Of a stretch of 15,353 nucleotides of DNA, positions 1-6,815 are shown in pieces (position 1 is the first letter of the stretch; each line of letters opens with the position of its first letter). The position numbers and the translations under genes were made by a program. The stretch lies in NCBI GenBank assembly GCA_964611195.1, contig CAZSXA010000040.1, positions 1 through 15,353 on the forward strand, given 5' to 3'. Below the pieces are notes generated by a model. The model had not been told where the DNA came from and did not search any database. It saw only the letters and a program-made list of their open reading frames with translations. The stretch is from JADLGL01 sp964611195 (GTDB lineage: Bacteria > Pseudomonadota > Alphaproteobacteria > Rhizobiales > Kaistiaceae).

Positions 1-950
1 AACTCGGAGACCTGGAGCGCGGCGTTGGCGACGACGAGCGCCTGCGGGTCGGCGAGGCCGATATCCTCCACCGCCATACGGATCAGCCGGCGGCCGAGAT
101 AGAGCGGGTCTTCGCCGGCGACCAGCATGCGCGCAAGGTAGTAGAGTGCGGCGTCGGGATCGGAACCGCGGACCGATTTGTGCAACGCCGAAATGAGGTT
201 GTAGTGGCCGTCCTGGCTCTTATCGTAGATCGGGGCGCGGCGCTGGACGACCTCAAGCAGGCCCTTTTCATCAAACACTTCGTCACGTCGAGCGGCACGC
301 CAGACTTCCTCGGCGAGCGTCAGCGCGGCCCTGCCGTCGCGGTCGGCGAGGCGGATGAGGAGATGCCTTGCCTCCTCCGTCACCGGCAGCGGCTTGTCCT
401 CGGCGATCTCGGCACGGGCGAGCAGCTGGCGGATGGCGTCCTCGTCGAGTGCGTGGAAGGTGAGGACACGGGCGCGGGAGAGCAGCGCGGCGTTGAGTTC
501 GAAGGACGGATTCTCGGTCGTCGCCCCGACGAGGCTGACGGTCCCGTCCTCCATGACGGGAAGGAACGAGTCCTGCTGGGCGCGGTTGAAGCGGTGGATC
601 TCGTCGACGAAGAGCAGCGTCCCCTGCCCTTGCTCCCGCCGGGCCCGAGCAGCAGCGAATGCCTTTTTGAGATCGGCGACGCCGGAGAAGACTGCCGAAA
701 GCTGCTCGAAGTGAAGGTCGGTCTCTGTCGCGAGCAGCCGCGCCACCGTGGTCTTGCCGGTTCCCGGTGGTCCCCAGAAGATCAGCGAGCCGAGCGTTCC
801 TGACGCCAGCATCCGCGTGATCGCGCCTTCGGAGCCGACGAGATGCGCCTGGCCGAGCACATCCTCGAGGCGCATTGGCCGCAGGCGATCGGCCAGCGGG
901 CGTGCCGGGCCGGCTTCCTCCAGATGCGCTGCCTCAAACAGGTTGGCCAT
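1..950 (-). CDS. rarA: Replication-associated recombination protein A (AAA+ ATPase), 3' part outside window
   Basis: RarA/MgsA is the bacterial relative of eukaryotic WRNIP1 and of clamp-loader ATPases; it acts at stalled replication forks and binds SSB. The reading frame is open for 316 codons from the ATG at 950 to the window edge, without a stop. Visible motifs: Walker A GPPGTGKTT at residues 60-68, Walker B LLFVDEIHR at 112-120, sensor-1 GATTENPS at 142-149, and LLSRA at 156-160 where the arginine-finger region lies. Downstream parts (YDKSQDGHYNLISALHKSVR and the MAVEDIGLADPQAL segment) match the family's tetramerisation region. The family is about 430-450 residues, so roughly a quarter is missing at the left. 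It follows rplQ by 87 nt, with a terminator between them, so it probably has its own promoter; I see no clear Shine-Dalgarno before the ATG. Family assignment is secure. Confidence 0.95.
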   Translation of the reverse strand, partial: MANLFEAAHLEEAGPARPLADRLRPMRLEDVLGQAHLVGSEGAITRMLASGTLGSLIFWGPPGTGKTTVARLLATETDLHFEQLSAVFSGVADLKKAFAAARARREQGQGTLLFVDEIHRFNRAQQDSFLPVMEDGTVSLVGATTENPSFELNAALLSRARVLTFHALDEDAIRQLLARAEIAEDKPLPVTEEARHLLIRLADRDGRAALTLAEEVWRAARRDEVFDEKGLLEVVQRRAPIYDKSQDGHYNLISALHKSVRGSDPDAALYYLARMLVAGEDPLYLGRRLIRMAVEDIGLADPQALVVANAALQVSE

Positions 951-989
951 TGTGGGCGAGAATCTGCCACGGAACCCCGATAATAACAA

Positions 990-1013
990 AAAGGGCGGCC
1001 AGAGCCGCCCTTT
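990..1013 (-). terminator. Rho-independent terminator after rplQ
   Basis: Perfect 10-bp inverted repeat: on the minus strand AAAGGGCGGC, loop TCTG, GCCGCCCTTT, followed directly by TTGTTATTA, giving a U-rich tail. It starts 24 nt after the rplQ stop codon and is the only classical intrinsic terminator seen in the window, so it most likely ends the whole ribosomal-protein transcription unit. On the plus strand the tail is only TTTATTCG, so it reads best as a minus-strand terminator. Confidence 0.93.
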
Positions 1014-1037
1014 ATTCGTCGGAAGCGATTGAGCGGC

Positions 1038-1454
1038 CTAGGCGGCCGCCTCAGCGGCCTCGGCGCGCGCGCGGTCATCGGCACCCTTGGCGTCACGGTC
1101 GCGCTCGACGAGCTCGATCACCGCCATCGGAGCGGAATCGCCGTAGCGATAGCCGGCCTTGAGCACGCGCGAATATCCACCTGCGCGGCTCTCATAGCGC
1201 GGCGCAAGCGTCTCGAAGAGCTTCTTCACCGCGTCCTCGTCGCGAATGCGGGCGACGGCCAGCCGGCGGGCATGAATATCGCCGCGCTTGCCGAGCGTGA
1301 CGAGCTTGTCGACGATCGGCTTCAGCTCCTTCGCCTTCGGCAGCGTCGTCGTGATCTGCTCATGCCGGATAAGCGCCGCCGCCATGTTGGCGAACATCGC
1401 CTTGCGGTGGCTCGAGCTGCGGTTCAGCCGGCGGCCTGATTTGCCGTGACGCAT
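1038..1454 (-). CDS. rplQ: 50S ribosomal protein L17
   Basis: L17 is a large-subunit protein near the exit of the peptide tunnel. The 138-residue product starts MRHGKSGRRLNRSSSHRKAM, the family's diagnostic N-terminus, with the conserved HEQITTTLPKAKELKPIVDK segment and the GGYSRVLKAGYRYGDSAPMAVIELV core end. The last 20 or so residues are a charged, alanine-rich tail (KGADDRARAEAAEAAA), common in alphaproteobacterial L17. The ATG is preceded by AAGGAG at a good distance. It is the last gene of the alpha block, 40 nt after rpoA; its TAG stop is followed by the terminator at 990-1013. Confidence 0.98.
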   Translation of the reverse strand: MRHGKSGRRLNRSSSHRKAMFANMAAALIRHEQITTTLPKAKELKPIVDKLVTLGKRGDIHARRLAVARIRDEDAVKKLFETLAPRYESRAGGYSRVLKAGYRYGDSAPMAVIELVERDRDAKGADDRARAEAAEAAA

Positions 1455-1494
1455 TGCCTACTCCTTGGGGCCCAGCCTAGCGCCGGGCGCGCAC

Positions 1495-2511
1495 TCAATA
1501 GTGGTCTTCGTACCGCTTGGCCAGATCTTCGATATTCTCCGGCGGCCAATTGGCGACTTCCATGCCGAGATGGAGCCCCATCTGCGCCAGCACCTCCTTG
1601 ATTTCGTTCAAGGATTTCCGGCCGAAATTCGGCGTTCGGAGCATTTCGGTCTCGGTCTTCTGAATGAGATCGCCGATATAGACGATGTTGTCGTTCTTCA
1701 GGCAGTTGGCCGAACGGACCGAGAGCTCGAGCTCGTCGACCTTCTTCAGGAGCGCCGGGTTGAAGGCGAGCTCCGGAATCTCCTCCGGCGCGACTTCCTT
1801 CTCCGGCTCCTCGAAGGTGATGAAGATCGAGAGCTGGTCCTGGAGGATGCGCGCCGCATAGGCAATCGCATCTTCCGGCTTGATCGAGCCGTCGGTCTCC
1901 AGCGACAGCGTCAGCTTGTCGTAGTCGAGAACCTGACCCTCGCGGGTGTTTTCGACCTTGTAGGAAACCTTGCGGATTGGCGAGAACAGGCTGTCGATCG
2001 GAATGAGGCCGATCGGGGCGTCTTCCGGCCGGTTGAGGTCGGCGGCGACGTAGCCCGAGCCGTTGTCGACGGTGAATTCCATTCGGATCTCTGCACCCTC
2101 ATCGAGCGTGCACAGCACCAGCTCGGGGTTCAGGACCTCGACATCGGCAACGGTCTGAATGTCGCCGGCGGTGACGACGCCCGGGCCCTGCTTGCGGACG
2201 ACCATCCGCTTCGGCCCCTCGCCGTCCATCTTGATGGCGATTTCCTTGATGTTGAGGACGATGTCGGTGACGTCCTCACGCACACCTGCGATCGAGGAGA
2301 ACTCGTGGAGCACGCCGTCGATCTGAGCCGAGGTGACGGCCGCGCCTCGCAGCGACGACAGCAGGACGCGGCGGATGGCGTTGCCGAGCGTCAGCCCGAA
2401 GCCGCGCTCGAGCGGCTCGGCGACGATCGTCGCGAGACGGGCCGGATCGGAGCCCGGCGAAATATCGAGGGCATTCGGTTTGATGAGTTCTTGCCAGTTC
2501 TTGCGGATCAC
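1495..2511 (-). CDS. rpoA: DNA-directed RNA polymerase subunit alpha
   Basis: RpoA dimerises to nucleate assembly of RNA polymerase, and its C-terminal domain contacts UP-element DNA and activators. The product has 338 residues, the usual alphaproteobacterial length. N-terminal domain about 1-235, including GFGLTLGNAIRRVLLSS (37-53) used in dimerisation and beta contact; a linker with an acidic stretch (EEPEKEVAPEEIPE); C-terminal helix-hairpin-helix domain about 250-325 with LSVRSANCLKNDNI (263-276), where R266 matches the DNA-contacting Arg265 of E. coli, and RTPNFGRKSLNEIKEVL. The start codon is GTG (minus strand GTGATCCGCAAG), chosen because VIRKNWQELIKP aligns with the family's N-terminus and AAAGGA lies about 9 nt upstream. 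A hairpin sits in the 78-nt gap after rpsK. Confidence 0.98.
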   Translation of the reverse strand: MIRKNWQELIKPNALDISPGSDPARLATIVAEPLERGFGLTLGNAIRRVLLSSLRGAAVTSAQIDGVLHEFSSIAGVREDVTDIVLNIKEIAIKMDGEGPKRMVVRKQGPGVVTAGDIQTVADVEVLNPELVLCTLDEGAEIRMEFTVDNGSGYVAADLNRPEDAPIGLIPIDSLFSPIRKVSYKVENTREGQVLDYDKLTLSLETDGSIKPEDAIAYAARILQDQLSIFITFEEPEKEVAPEEIPELAFNPALLKKVDELELSVRSANCLKNDNIVYIGDLIQKTETEMLRTPNFGRKSLNEIKEVLAQMGLHLGMEVANWPPENIEDLAKRYEDHY

Positions 2512-2540
2512 GAGCGTGAGTCCTTTCGGTCAGAGGTCGA

Positions 2541-2566
2541 TCGCGTCGGGCGGCCCCACGACGCGA
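2541..2566 (-). promoter_or_regulatory. Hairpin in the rpsK-rpoA gap
   Basis: Perfect 8-bp inverted repeat TCGCGTCG / CGACGCGA around a 10-base loop; GTC and GAC outside it can extend the stem across a 2-nt bulge. It begins 23 nt after the rpsK stop and ends 29 nt before the rpoA GTG. No U-run follows, so it is not a standard terminator. It could be an RNA-processing or pausing element that sets alpha-subunit output apart from ribosomal proteins; that role is inference. Confidence 0.4.
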
Positions 2567-2589
2567 GACGGGCAGTCTGAAATCAGCCG

Positions 2590-2979
2590 CTAGACGCGCC
2601 GGCGCTTGCGCGGGCGGCAACCATTGTGCGGGATCGGCGTCACGTCGCGGATCGACGTGATCATGAAGCCCGCCGACTGAAGGGCGCGGAGCGCCGATTC
2701 GCGACCTGAGCCGGGACCGGACACCTCAACCTCGAGGGTCTTCATGCCGTGCTCGGTCGCCTTGCGCGCAGCATCCTCGGCGGCCATCTGCGCCGCGTAG
2801 GGGGTCGACTTGCGCGATCCCTTGAACCCCATGGTTCCCGCCGACGACCAGGAGATCGCGTTGCCCTGCGCGTCGGTAATGGTGATCATGGTGTTGTTGA
2901 ACGTCGAATTCACATGCGCGATTCCGGTCGCGATATTCTTGCGCTCGCGGCGCCGGACGCGCGTCGTTTCCTTGGCCAT
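2590..2979 (-). CDS. rpsK: 30S ribosomal protein S11
   Basis: S11 sits on the 30S platform and helps shape the mRNA exit region with S7 and S18. The 129-residue product has the typical family length. Visible are HVNSTFNNTMITITDAQGN, the SSAGTMGFKGSRKSTPYAAQ core, GPGSGRESALRALQSAGF, and the basic C-terminus HNGCRPRKRRRV. The ATG at 2979 follows a weak purine stretch (ACGGAACAGCAA). It lies 69 nt after rpsM; that gap holds only short GC-rich inverted repeats. Stop codon TAG. Confidence 0.98.
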   Translation of the reverse strand: MAKETTRVRRRERKNIATGIAHVNSTFNNTMITITDAQGNAISWSSAGTMGFKGSRKSTPYAAQMAAEDAARKATEHGMKTLEVEVSGPGSGRESALRALQSAGFMITSIRDVTPIPHNGCRPRKRRRV

Positions 2980-3048
2980 TTGCTGTTCCGTCTACGATAT
3001 CCACGCCGCCGTAACGCCAGCGGCTACACCGGGCTCGAAAGGCCCAAA

Positions 3049-3417
3049 CTACTTCTTCTTGCCGGCAATCGGCTTTGCCGGGCCCTTGCGGGTCCGCGCG
3101 TTGGTATGCGTGCGCTGGCCGCGCACCGGCAGGCCGCGACGATGGCGAAGACCGCGATAGCAGCCGAGATCCATCAACCGCTTGATGTTCATGGCCGTCT
3201 CGCGACGAAGGTCGCCCTCGACGAGATAGTCGCGGTCGATCATCTCGCGGACCTGGATCACCTCGGCGTCGGAGAGTTCGTTGACGCGCCGCTCCGGCGG
3301 GATGTTGACCTTCTTGGTGATCTCGGCGGCCTTCGATGCGCCGATGCCGTGAATGTACTGCAACGCGATCACCACGCGCTTGTTGGTCGGGATGTTGACC
3401 CCTGCGATACGAGCCAC
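3049..3417 (-). CDS. rpsM: 30S ribosomal protein S13
   Basis: S13 lies at the head of the 30S subunit, contacts the P-site tRNA and forms intersubunit bridges with L5 and 23S rRNA. The 122-residue product begins (V/M)ARIAGVNIPTNKRVVIALQ and ends with a basic tail that includes GLRHRRGLPVRGQRTHTNAR, the family signature, and KPIAGKKK. The start codon is GTG at 3415-3417; no in-frame ATG could replace it without losing the conserved N-terminus, and GAGGAG lies about 10 nt upstream. First gene of the alpha block, separated from adk by 131 nt, the longest gap between complete genes in the window. Stop TAG. Confidence 0.98.
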   Translation of the reverse strand: MARIAGVNIPTNKRVVIALQYIHGIGASKAAEITKKVNIPPERRVNELSDAEVIQVREMIDRDYLVEGDLRRETAMNIKRLMDLGCYRGLRHRRGLPVRGQRTHTNARTRKGPAKPIAGKKK

Positions 3418-3548
3418 TTAGACTTCTCTCCTCGTTCGGCGGCCGCTCCCGGCGCAACGCACTAAATCGGCGCCCCGCCCGCCAAGGCGACCACGCCGTT
3501 CAATCTCCATGAGATGTGAACGGTAGATAGCGACCGCACCGGGCTCCG
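3418..3548 (-). other. adk-rpsM intergenic region (131 nt)
   Basis: This is the longest gene-free stretch in the window and separates the spc block from the alpha block. It holds the hairpin at 3496-3523 and, near rpsM, a GAGGAG ribosome-binding site. I see no convincing -35/-10 pair, no U-tailed terminator and no small gene; rpmJ, which sits here in enterobacteria, is absent. A promoter or an RNA leader controlling rpsM-rpsK-rpoA-rplQ is plausible by position only. Confidence 0.5.
3496..3523 (-). promoter_or_regulatory. Long hairpin between adk and rpsM
   Basis: Minus strand: CCGTTCACATCTC, then ATG as loop, then GAGATTGAACGG. This gives 12 base pairs with a single bulged C in the 5' arm, over a 3-nt loop. 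It starts 25 nt after the adk stop codon. The following bases (CGTGGTCGCC) contain no U-run, so it does not look like an intrinsic terminator. As DNA it is an imperfect palindrome and could be a protein-binding site; as RNA it could be a processing or 3'-end-stabilising element. Confidence 0.5.
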
Positions 3549-4151
3549 TCAACCGCCACTTCTCCCTGCCTGTGCGGTTTCCGGAGCTTCCAGAACCGCC
3601 TCGATCTGGGCCGAGACCTCGTCAATCGGCTTCATGCCGTCGACGGCGTCGAGCAGGCCCTTGCTGCGGTAATAGTCCGCCACCGTTGCCGTCTGGCCGC
3701 GGTAGACTTCGAGCCGGCGCTTCACCGTCTCCGGCGTGTCGTCGGCCAGAGCACCGCCCGATTCTTTCGCCCTACCCTCGATGCGGGCAAGCAGCGCTGC
3801 TTCGTCGACGGTCAGTTCGACGACGCCATCAAGCTGAAGCTTCTTGTCGTCCAGAAGCTTCGACAGCCCTTCGGCCTGGGGCACGGTTCGCGGAAAGCCA
3901 TCGAGGATGAACCCCTTGGCGCAATCGGGCTCCTCGATGCGATCGGCGATGACGCCGATCACCACCTCGTCCGGCACCAGGTCGCCGCGCTCCATGATCT
4001 CGGCGGCCTTGAGGCCGACCGGGGTCTTGGCCGCCACCGCGGCCCGGAGCATGTCGCCCGTCGACAGATGCGCGATCTCGTGGCGCTCGGCGAGCCGGAC
4101 CGCCTGTGTGCCCTTGCCCGAACCGGGAGGCCCGAGAAGGATAAGCCTCAT
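3549..4151 (-). CDS. adk: Adenylate kinase
   Basis: Cytosolic enzyme that interconverts ATP + AMP and 2 ADP. The 200-residue product has the P-loop GPPGSGKGT at 7-15, the AMP-binding STGDMLR at 30-36, the DGFPRT signature at 84-89, and arginines in RIEGRAKE (from 123) and VKRRLEVY. The lid is the short form: residues 127-140 lack the four-cysteine zinc motif of Gram-positive enzymes and the long beta lid of E. coli Adk, as is common in alphaproteobacteria. A short acidic tail (LEAPETAQAGRSGG) ends the protein. The start overlaps the secY stop by 4 nt (ATGA), suggesting translational coupling; secY-adk adjacency is conserved widely. Confidence 0.97.
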   Translation of the reverse strand: MRLILLGPPGSGKGTQAVRLAERHEIAHLSTGDMLRAAVAAKTPVGLKAAEIMERGDLVPDEVVIGVIADRIEEPDCAKGFILDGFPRTVPQAEGLSKLLDDKKLQLDGVVELTVDEAALLARIEGRAKESGGALADDTPETVKRRLEVYRGQTATVADYYRSKGLLDAVDGMKPIDEVSAQIEAVLEAPETAQAGRSGG

Positions 4152-5479
4152 CGCTGACGGCCCCGGAGCTTCGCCTTCTTGACCAGGCCCTCATACTGGT
4201 GCGCCAGCAGGTGGCCCTGGATCTGGGAGACCGTGTCCATCGTAACCGACACGACGATCAGCAACGACGTGCCGCCGAGATAGAACGGGATACCGGTCTG
4301 GGCGATGATGAATTCCGGGATCAGGCAGACGATCACCAGATAGAGCGCGCCGACCGCCGTGATCCGTGTCAGCACGAAATCGATGTATTCAGCCGTCCGC
4401 TGACCCGGACGGATGCCCGGAATGAAGCCGCCATGGCGCTTCAGATTGTCGGCGGTGTCCGACGGATTGAACACAATCGCGGTGTAGAAGAAGGCAAAGA
4501 ACGCGATCAGCGCGCCGTAAAGCACCATGTAGAGCGGCTGGCCGTGGCCGAGAACCGACGTCAGCGTCGTCATCCATTCCGGGCTATCCGACGAGGTGAA
4601 GCCTGCGACGGTCGCCGGCAACAGCAGCAGCGCTGAGGCGAAGATCGGCGGAATGACGCCGGCGGTGTTGAGCTTCAGCGGCAGGTGCGAGGACTCGCCC
4701 TGGAACATCCGGTTGCCGACTTGTCGTTTGGGATACTGGATCAACAGCCGCCTTTGCGCTCTCTCGACGAAGACGATGAAGGCGATGACCGCGATGCCCA
4801 GAACGGCAATGCCGAGGATCGTCGCGGTGGAGATGACCCCGTCGCGGCCGAGCGCCAGCGTGCCGGCGATCGCGGACGGGAAACCGGCCACAATGCCGGC
4901 GAAGATGATGAGCGAGATGCCGTTGCCGATGCCGCGCGCGGTGATCTGCTCGCCCAGCCACATCAGGAAGATGGTACCGCCGGTCAGCGTGACGACGGTC
5001 GAGAAGCGGAAGAACCAGCCCGGATCCTCGACGATGTTGTCGCCGCCCTCCAGCCCCGCCGCGATGGCAAAAGCCTGCAGCGCCGCCAGAATGACGGTGC
5101 CGTAACGGGTGTACTGGTTGATGATCTTCCGGCCCTGCTCGCCTTCCTTCTTGATCGCCTCGAGGCGGGGAATGAGCGAACTCGCCAGCTGCATCACGAT
5201 CGATGCGGAAATGTAGGGCATGATGCCGAGCGCAAGAATCGCCATGCGCTCCACGGCACCGCCGGAGAACATATTGAAGAGCCCGAGAACGCCGCCCGCC
5301 TGGTTGGCGAAGGCGTCGGCGAAAGCATCCGGGTTGATGCCCGGCATCGGGATATAGGTGCCGAGCCGGTAGAGGATCAGCGCGCCGAGCGTGAACCAGA
5401 TGCGCTTCTTGAGCGCGTCAGCCTTGGCAAAGGCGCGAAAGTTGAGGTTGGCTGCGAGTTGTTCGGCCGCCGATGCCAT
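4148..5479 (-). CDS. secY: Preprotein translocase subunit SecY
   Basis: SecY is the pore of the SecYEG channel in the inner membrane. The 443-residue product has the family length and about ten hydrophobic segments. Diagnostic stretches: GIMPYISASIVMQLAS at 85-100 (TM2 signature), GEQITARGIGNGISL at 176-190, NTAGVIPPIFASALLLLPA, and the cytosolic loop FNPSDTADNLKRHGGFIPGIRPG. The C-terminus KKAKLRGRQR is basic. The ATG at 5479 is preceded by GGAGAG about 6 nt away. It lies between rplO (34-nt gap holding a GGAA-loop hairpin) and adk (4-nt overlap), the usual spc-operon end in alphaproteobacteria. Confidence 0.98.
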   Translation of the reverse strand: MASAAEQLAANLNFRAFAKADALKKRIWFTLGALILYRLGTYIPMPGINPDAFADAFANQAGGVLGLFNMFSGGAVERMAILALGIMPYISASIVMQLASSLIPRLEAIKKEGEQGRKIINQYTRYGTVILAALQAFAIAAGLEGGDNIVEDPGWFFRFSTVVTLTGGTIFLMWLGEQITARGIGNGISLIIFAGIVAGFPSAIAGTLALGRDGVISTATILGIAVLGIAVIAFIVFVERAQRRLLIQYPKRQVGNRMFQGESSHLPLKLNTAGVIPPIFASALLLLPATVAGFTSSDSPEWMTTLTSVLGHGQPLYMVLYGALIAFFAFFYTAIVFNPSDTADNLKRHGGFIPGIRPGQRTAEYIDFVLTRITAVGALYLVIVCLIPEFIIAQTGIPFYLGGTSLLIVVSVTMDTVSQIQGHLLAHQYEGLVKKAKLRGRQR

Positions 5480-5494
5480 TCAAGTCTCTCCGTG

Positions 5495-5512
5495 GGCCGG
5501 CTTCCGCCGACC
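5495..5512 (-). promoter_or_regulatory. GGAA-tetraloop hairpin between rplO and secY
   Basis: Minus strand GGTCGGC, loop GGAA, GCCGGCC: a 7-bp stem with one G-U pair capped by a GNRA-type tetraloop. It starts 1 nt after the rplO TAA stop and ends about 5 nt before the secY Shine-Dalgarno GGAGAG. No U-tail. It may tune secY translation or block 3' exonucleases; function is inferred from position alone. Confidence 0.4.
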
Positions 5513-5513
5513 G

Positions 5514-5969
5514 TTAGGGTGTCTTCAGCGACCCGCCGGCCTTCTCGATCGCCGCCGCCGCCGGCTTCGATGCGCCAGCGACCTCGAAGTTGACGGCAGC
5601 CTTCAGCTCGCCATTGCCGAGGATGCGGACGCCGTCCTTCACCCGGCGGATGACGCCGGCTTCCTTGAGGCTCTCTGCCGTCACCGCAGCCTTGGCGTCG
5701 AGCTTACCCGCATCGATCGCCGCCTGGATACGGCCGAGGCCGACCTCGTTGTAATCCTTGGCAAAAATGTTCGTGAAGCCACGCTTCGGCAGGCGCCGAT
5801 AGAGCGGCATCTGGCCACCCTCGAAGCCCTTGATGGCAACGCCCGTCCGCGACTTCTGGCCCTTGACGCCACGGCCGCCGGTCTTGCCCTTGCCCGAGCC
5901 GATGCCGCGACCGACGCGCTTGCCGGTCTTCCTGGCACTCTCGTTGTCGGAGATCTGATTGAGCTTCAC
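5514..5969 (-). CDS. rplO: 50S ribosomal protein L15
   Basis: L15 is a large-subunit assembly protein that threads into 23S rRNA. The product from the GTG at 5967-5969 has 151 residues, starting (V/M)KLNQISDNESARKTGKRVG, then the glycine-rich GRGIGSGKGKTGGRGVKGQK and GFEGGQMPLYRRLPKRGF. This start is chosen because KLN begins the family's N-terminus and GGAAGGGA lies 5-12 nt upstream. A GTG at 6002 would add 11 residues without family support or good spacing. The gene carries the only TAA stop in the window. It follows rpmD by 39 nt and precedes secY by 34. Confidence 0.95.
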   Translation of the reverse strand: MKLNQISDNESARKTGKRVGRGIGSGKGKTGGRGVKGQKSRTGVAIKGFEGGQMPLYRRLPKRGFTNIFAKDYNEVGLGRIQAAIDAGKLDAKAAVTAESLKEAGVIRRVKDGVRILGNGELKAAVNFEVAGASKPAAAAIEKAGGSLKTP

Positions 5970-5974
5970 GTCGG

Positions 5975-5982
5975 TCCCTTCC
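5975..5982 (-). promoter_or_regulatory. Ribosome-binding site that fixes the rplO GTG start
   Basis: Minus strand GGAAGGGA followed by CCGAC and GTG. The purine run matches the anti-Shine-Dalgarno well and has normal spacing to the internal GTG at 5969, while it lies inside the reading frame opened by the upstream GTG at 6002. It therefore supports the shorter L15. Confidence 0.7.
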
Positions 5983-6008
5983 GCCCCGCCTATGTGGGGC
6001 ACCTATTC

Positions 6009-6212
6009 CTAGTCTTCAACAACACGAACGAGATGCTGCACCTTGGCGATCATGCCACGGGTGGCCGGATTGTCCGGCAGCGTTGAACGGCGGCGGATCT
6101 TGTTGAGGCCAAGGCCGATCAGCGTCTGGCGCTGGTCAACCGGGCGCCGGATCGGACTGCCGATCTGTTCGACCGTGACGGTCTTGCCGTCTGCCTTCTT
6201 GGTGTCAGCCAT
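6009..6212 (-). CDS. rpmD: 50S ribosomal protein L30
   Basis: L30 is a small protein of the large subunit, near the 5S rRNA side. The 67-residue product has the family's IGSPIRRPVDQRQTLIGLGL core, then LNKIRRRSTLPDNPATRGMI and VQHLVRVVED. A short N-terminal addition (MADTKKADGKTVTVEQ) is typical of alphaproteobacteria. The stop of rpsE forms part of the ribosome-binding site here: TAGGAGCGGGAA directly precedes the ATG. It sits between rpsE and rplO as in the standard spc order. Stop TAG. Confidence 0.96.
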   Translation of the reverse strand: MADTKKADGKTVTVEQIGSPIRRPVDQRQTLIGLGLNKIRRRSTLPDNPATRGMIAKVQHLVRVVED

Positions 6213-6221
6213 TTCCCGCTC

Positions 6222-6779
6222 CTAGCCGTCGACCGCGGCGCTGTCGTCGAGCTCGCGCCGTTTGGCCTGAAGCGCCGACACCTTGATGCCGCGGCGGGCC
6301 GCAACCGAGCGCGGGCTGTCTTCGTGCGTGAGCGCGTCGAAGGTGGCGCGCACCATGTTGTACGGATTGGACGAGCCGAGCGACTTGGCGACAACGTCCT
6401 GAATGCCGAGCGTCTCGAACACGGCGCGCATCGGGCCGCCGGCGATGATGCCTGTGCCCGGAGGCGCGGCACGAACGTGCACGCGGCCCGCCCCGTGACG
6501 TCCGTCGACGTCGTGATGGAGGGTGCGGCCTTCGCGCAGCGGCACGCGGATCATCGAGCGCTTCGCGGCCTCGGTGGCCTTGCGGATGGCTTCCGGAACC
6601 TCACGGGCCTTACCATGGCCGAAACCGACCCGGCCCTTCTGGTCGCCGACGACGACAAGAGCGGCGAAGCCAAAGCGTCGGCCGCCCTTCACCACCTTGG
6701 CGACGCGGTTGATGTGGACCAGCTTGTCGACGAATTCGCTGTCGCGGTCGTCGCGGTCTCTGTCTCTTTCTCGTGCCAT
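6222..6779 (-). CDS. rpsE: 30S ribosomal protein S5
   Basis: S5 is a 30S protein at the decoding-side mRNA entry, important for fidelity and helicase activity. The 185-residue product starts with a charged run of Arg-Asp pairs (MARERDRDRDDRDSEF), followed by the double-stranded RNA-binding-like N-terminal domain (VDKLVHINRVAKVVKGGRRF, FAALVVVGDQKGRVGFGHGK) and the C-terminal domain (APPGTGIIAGGPMRAVFETL, SLGSSNPYNMVRATFDAL). The C-terminus ends with an acidic segment (ELDDSAAVDG). The ATG at 6779 fits the family; upstream GGAACGCAG is a modest ribosome-binding site. Stop TAG. Confidence 0.98.
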   Translation of the reverse strand: MARERDRDRDDRDSEFVDKLVHINRVAKVVKGGRRFGFAALVVVGDQKGRVGFGHGKAREVPEAIRKATEAAKRSMIRVPLREGRTLHHDVDGRHGAGRVHVRAAPPGTGIIAGGPMRAVFETLGIQDVVAKSLGSSNPYNMVRATFDALTHEDSPRSVAARRGIKVSALQAKRRELDDSAAVDG

Positions 6780-6815
6780 CTGCGTTCCAATCCCGGGTCG
6801 TCCCGGATCAAGTTC

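Noticed and set aside
975..990. TATTAT-like -10 box for rarA next to the terminator tail
   Set aside because: No -35 element at suitable distance; the bases are better explained as the U-tail of the rplQ terminator.
1465..2580. 371-codon open frame on the plus strand, antisense to rpoA
   Set aside because: Same effect; it mirrors the codon pattern of rpoA, and shows no known domain or ribosome-binding site of note.
2980..3048. Short inverted repeats in the rpsM-rpsK gap (GGGC/GCCC, GCCGC/GCGGC)
   Set aside because: Four- and five-base stems are expected by chance in DNA this GC-rich.
3418..3548. Possible rpmJ (L36) or infA gene between adk and rpsM
   Set aside because: No frame in the gap encodes the short cysteine-containing L36 or an S1-like IF-1; their absence here is normal in alphaproteobacteria.
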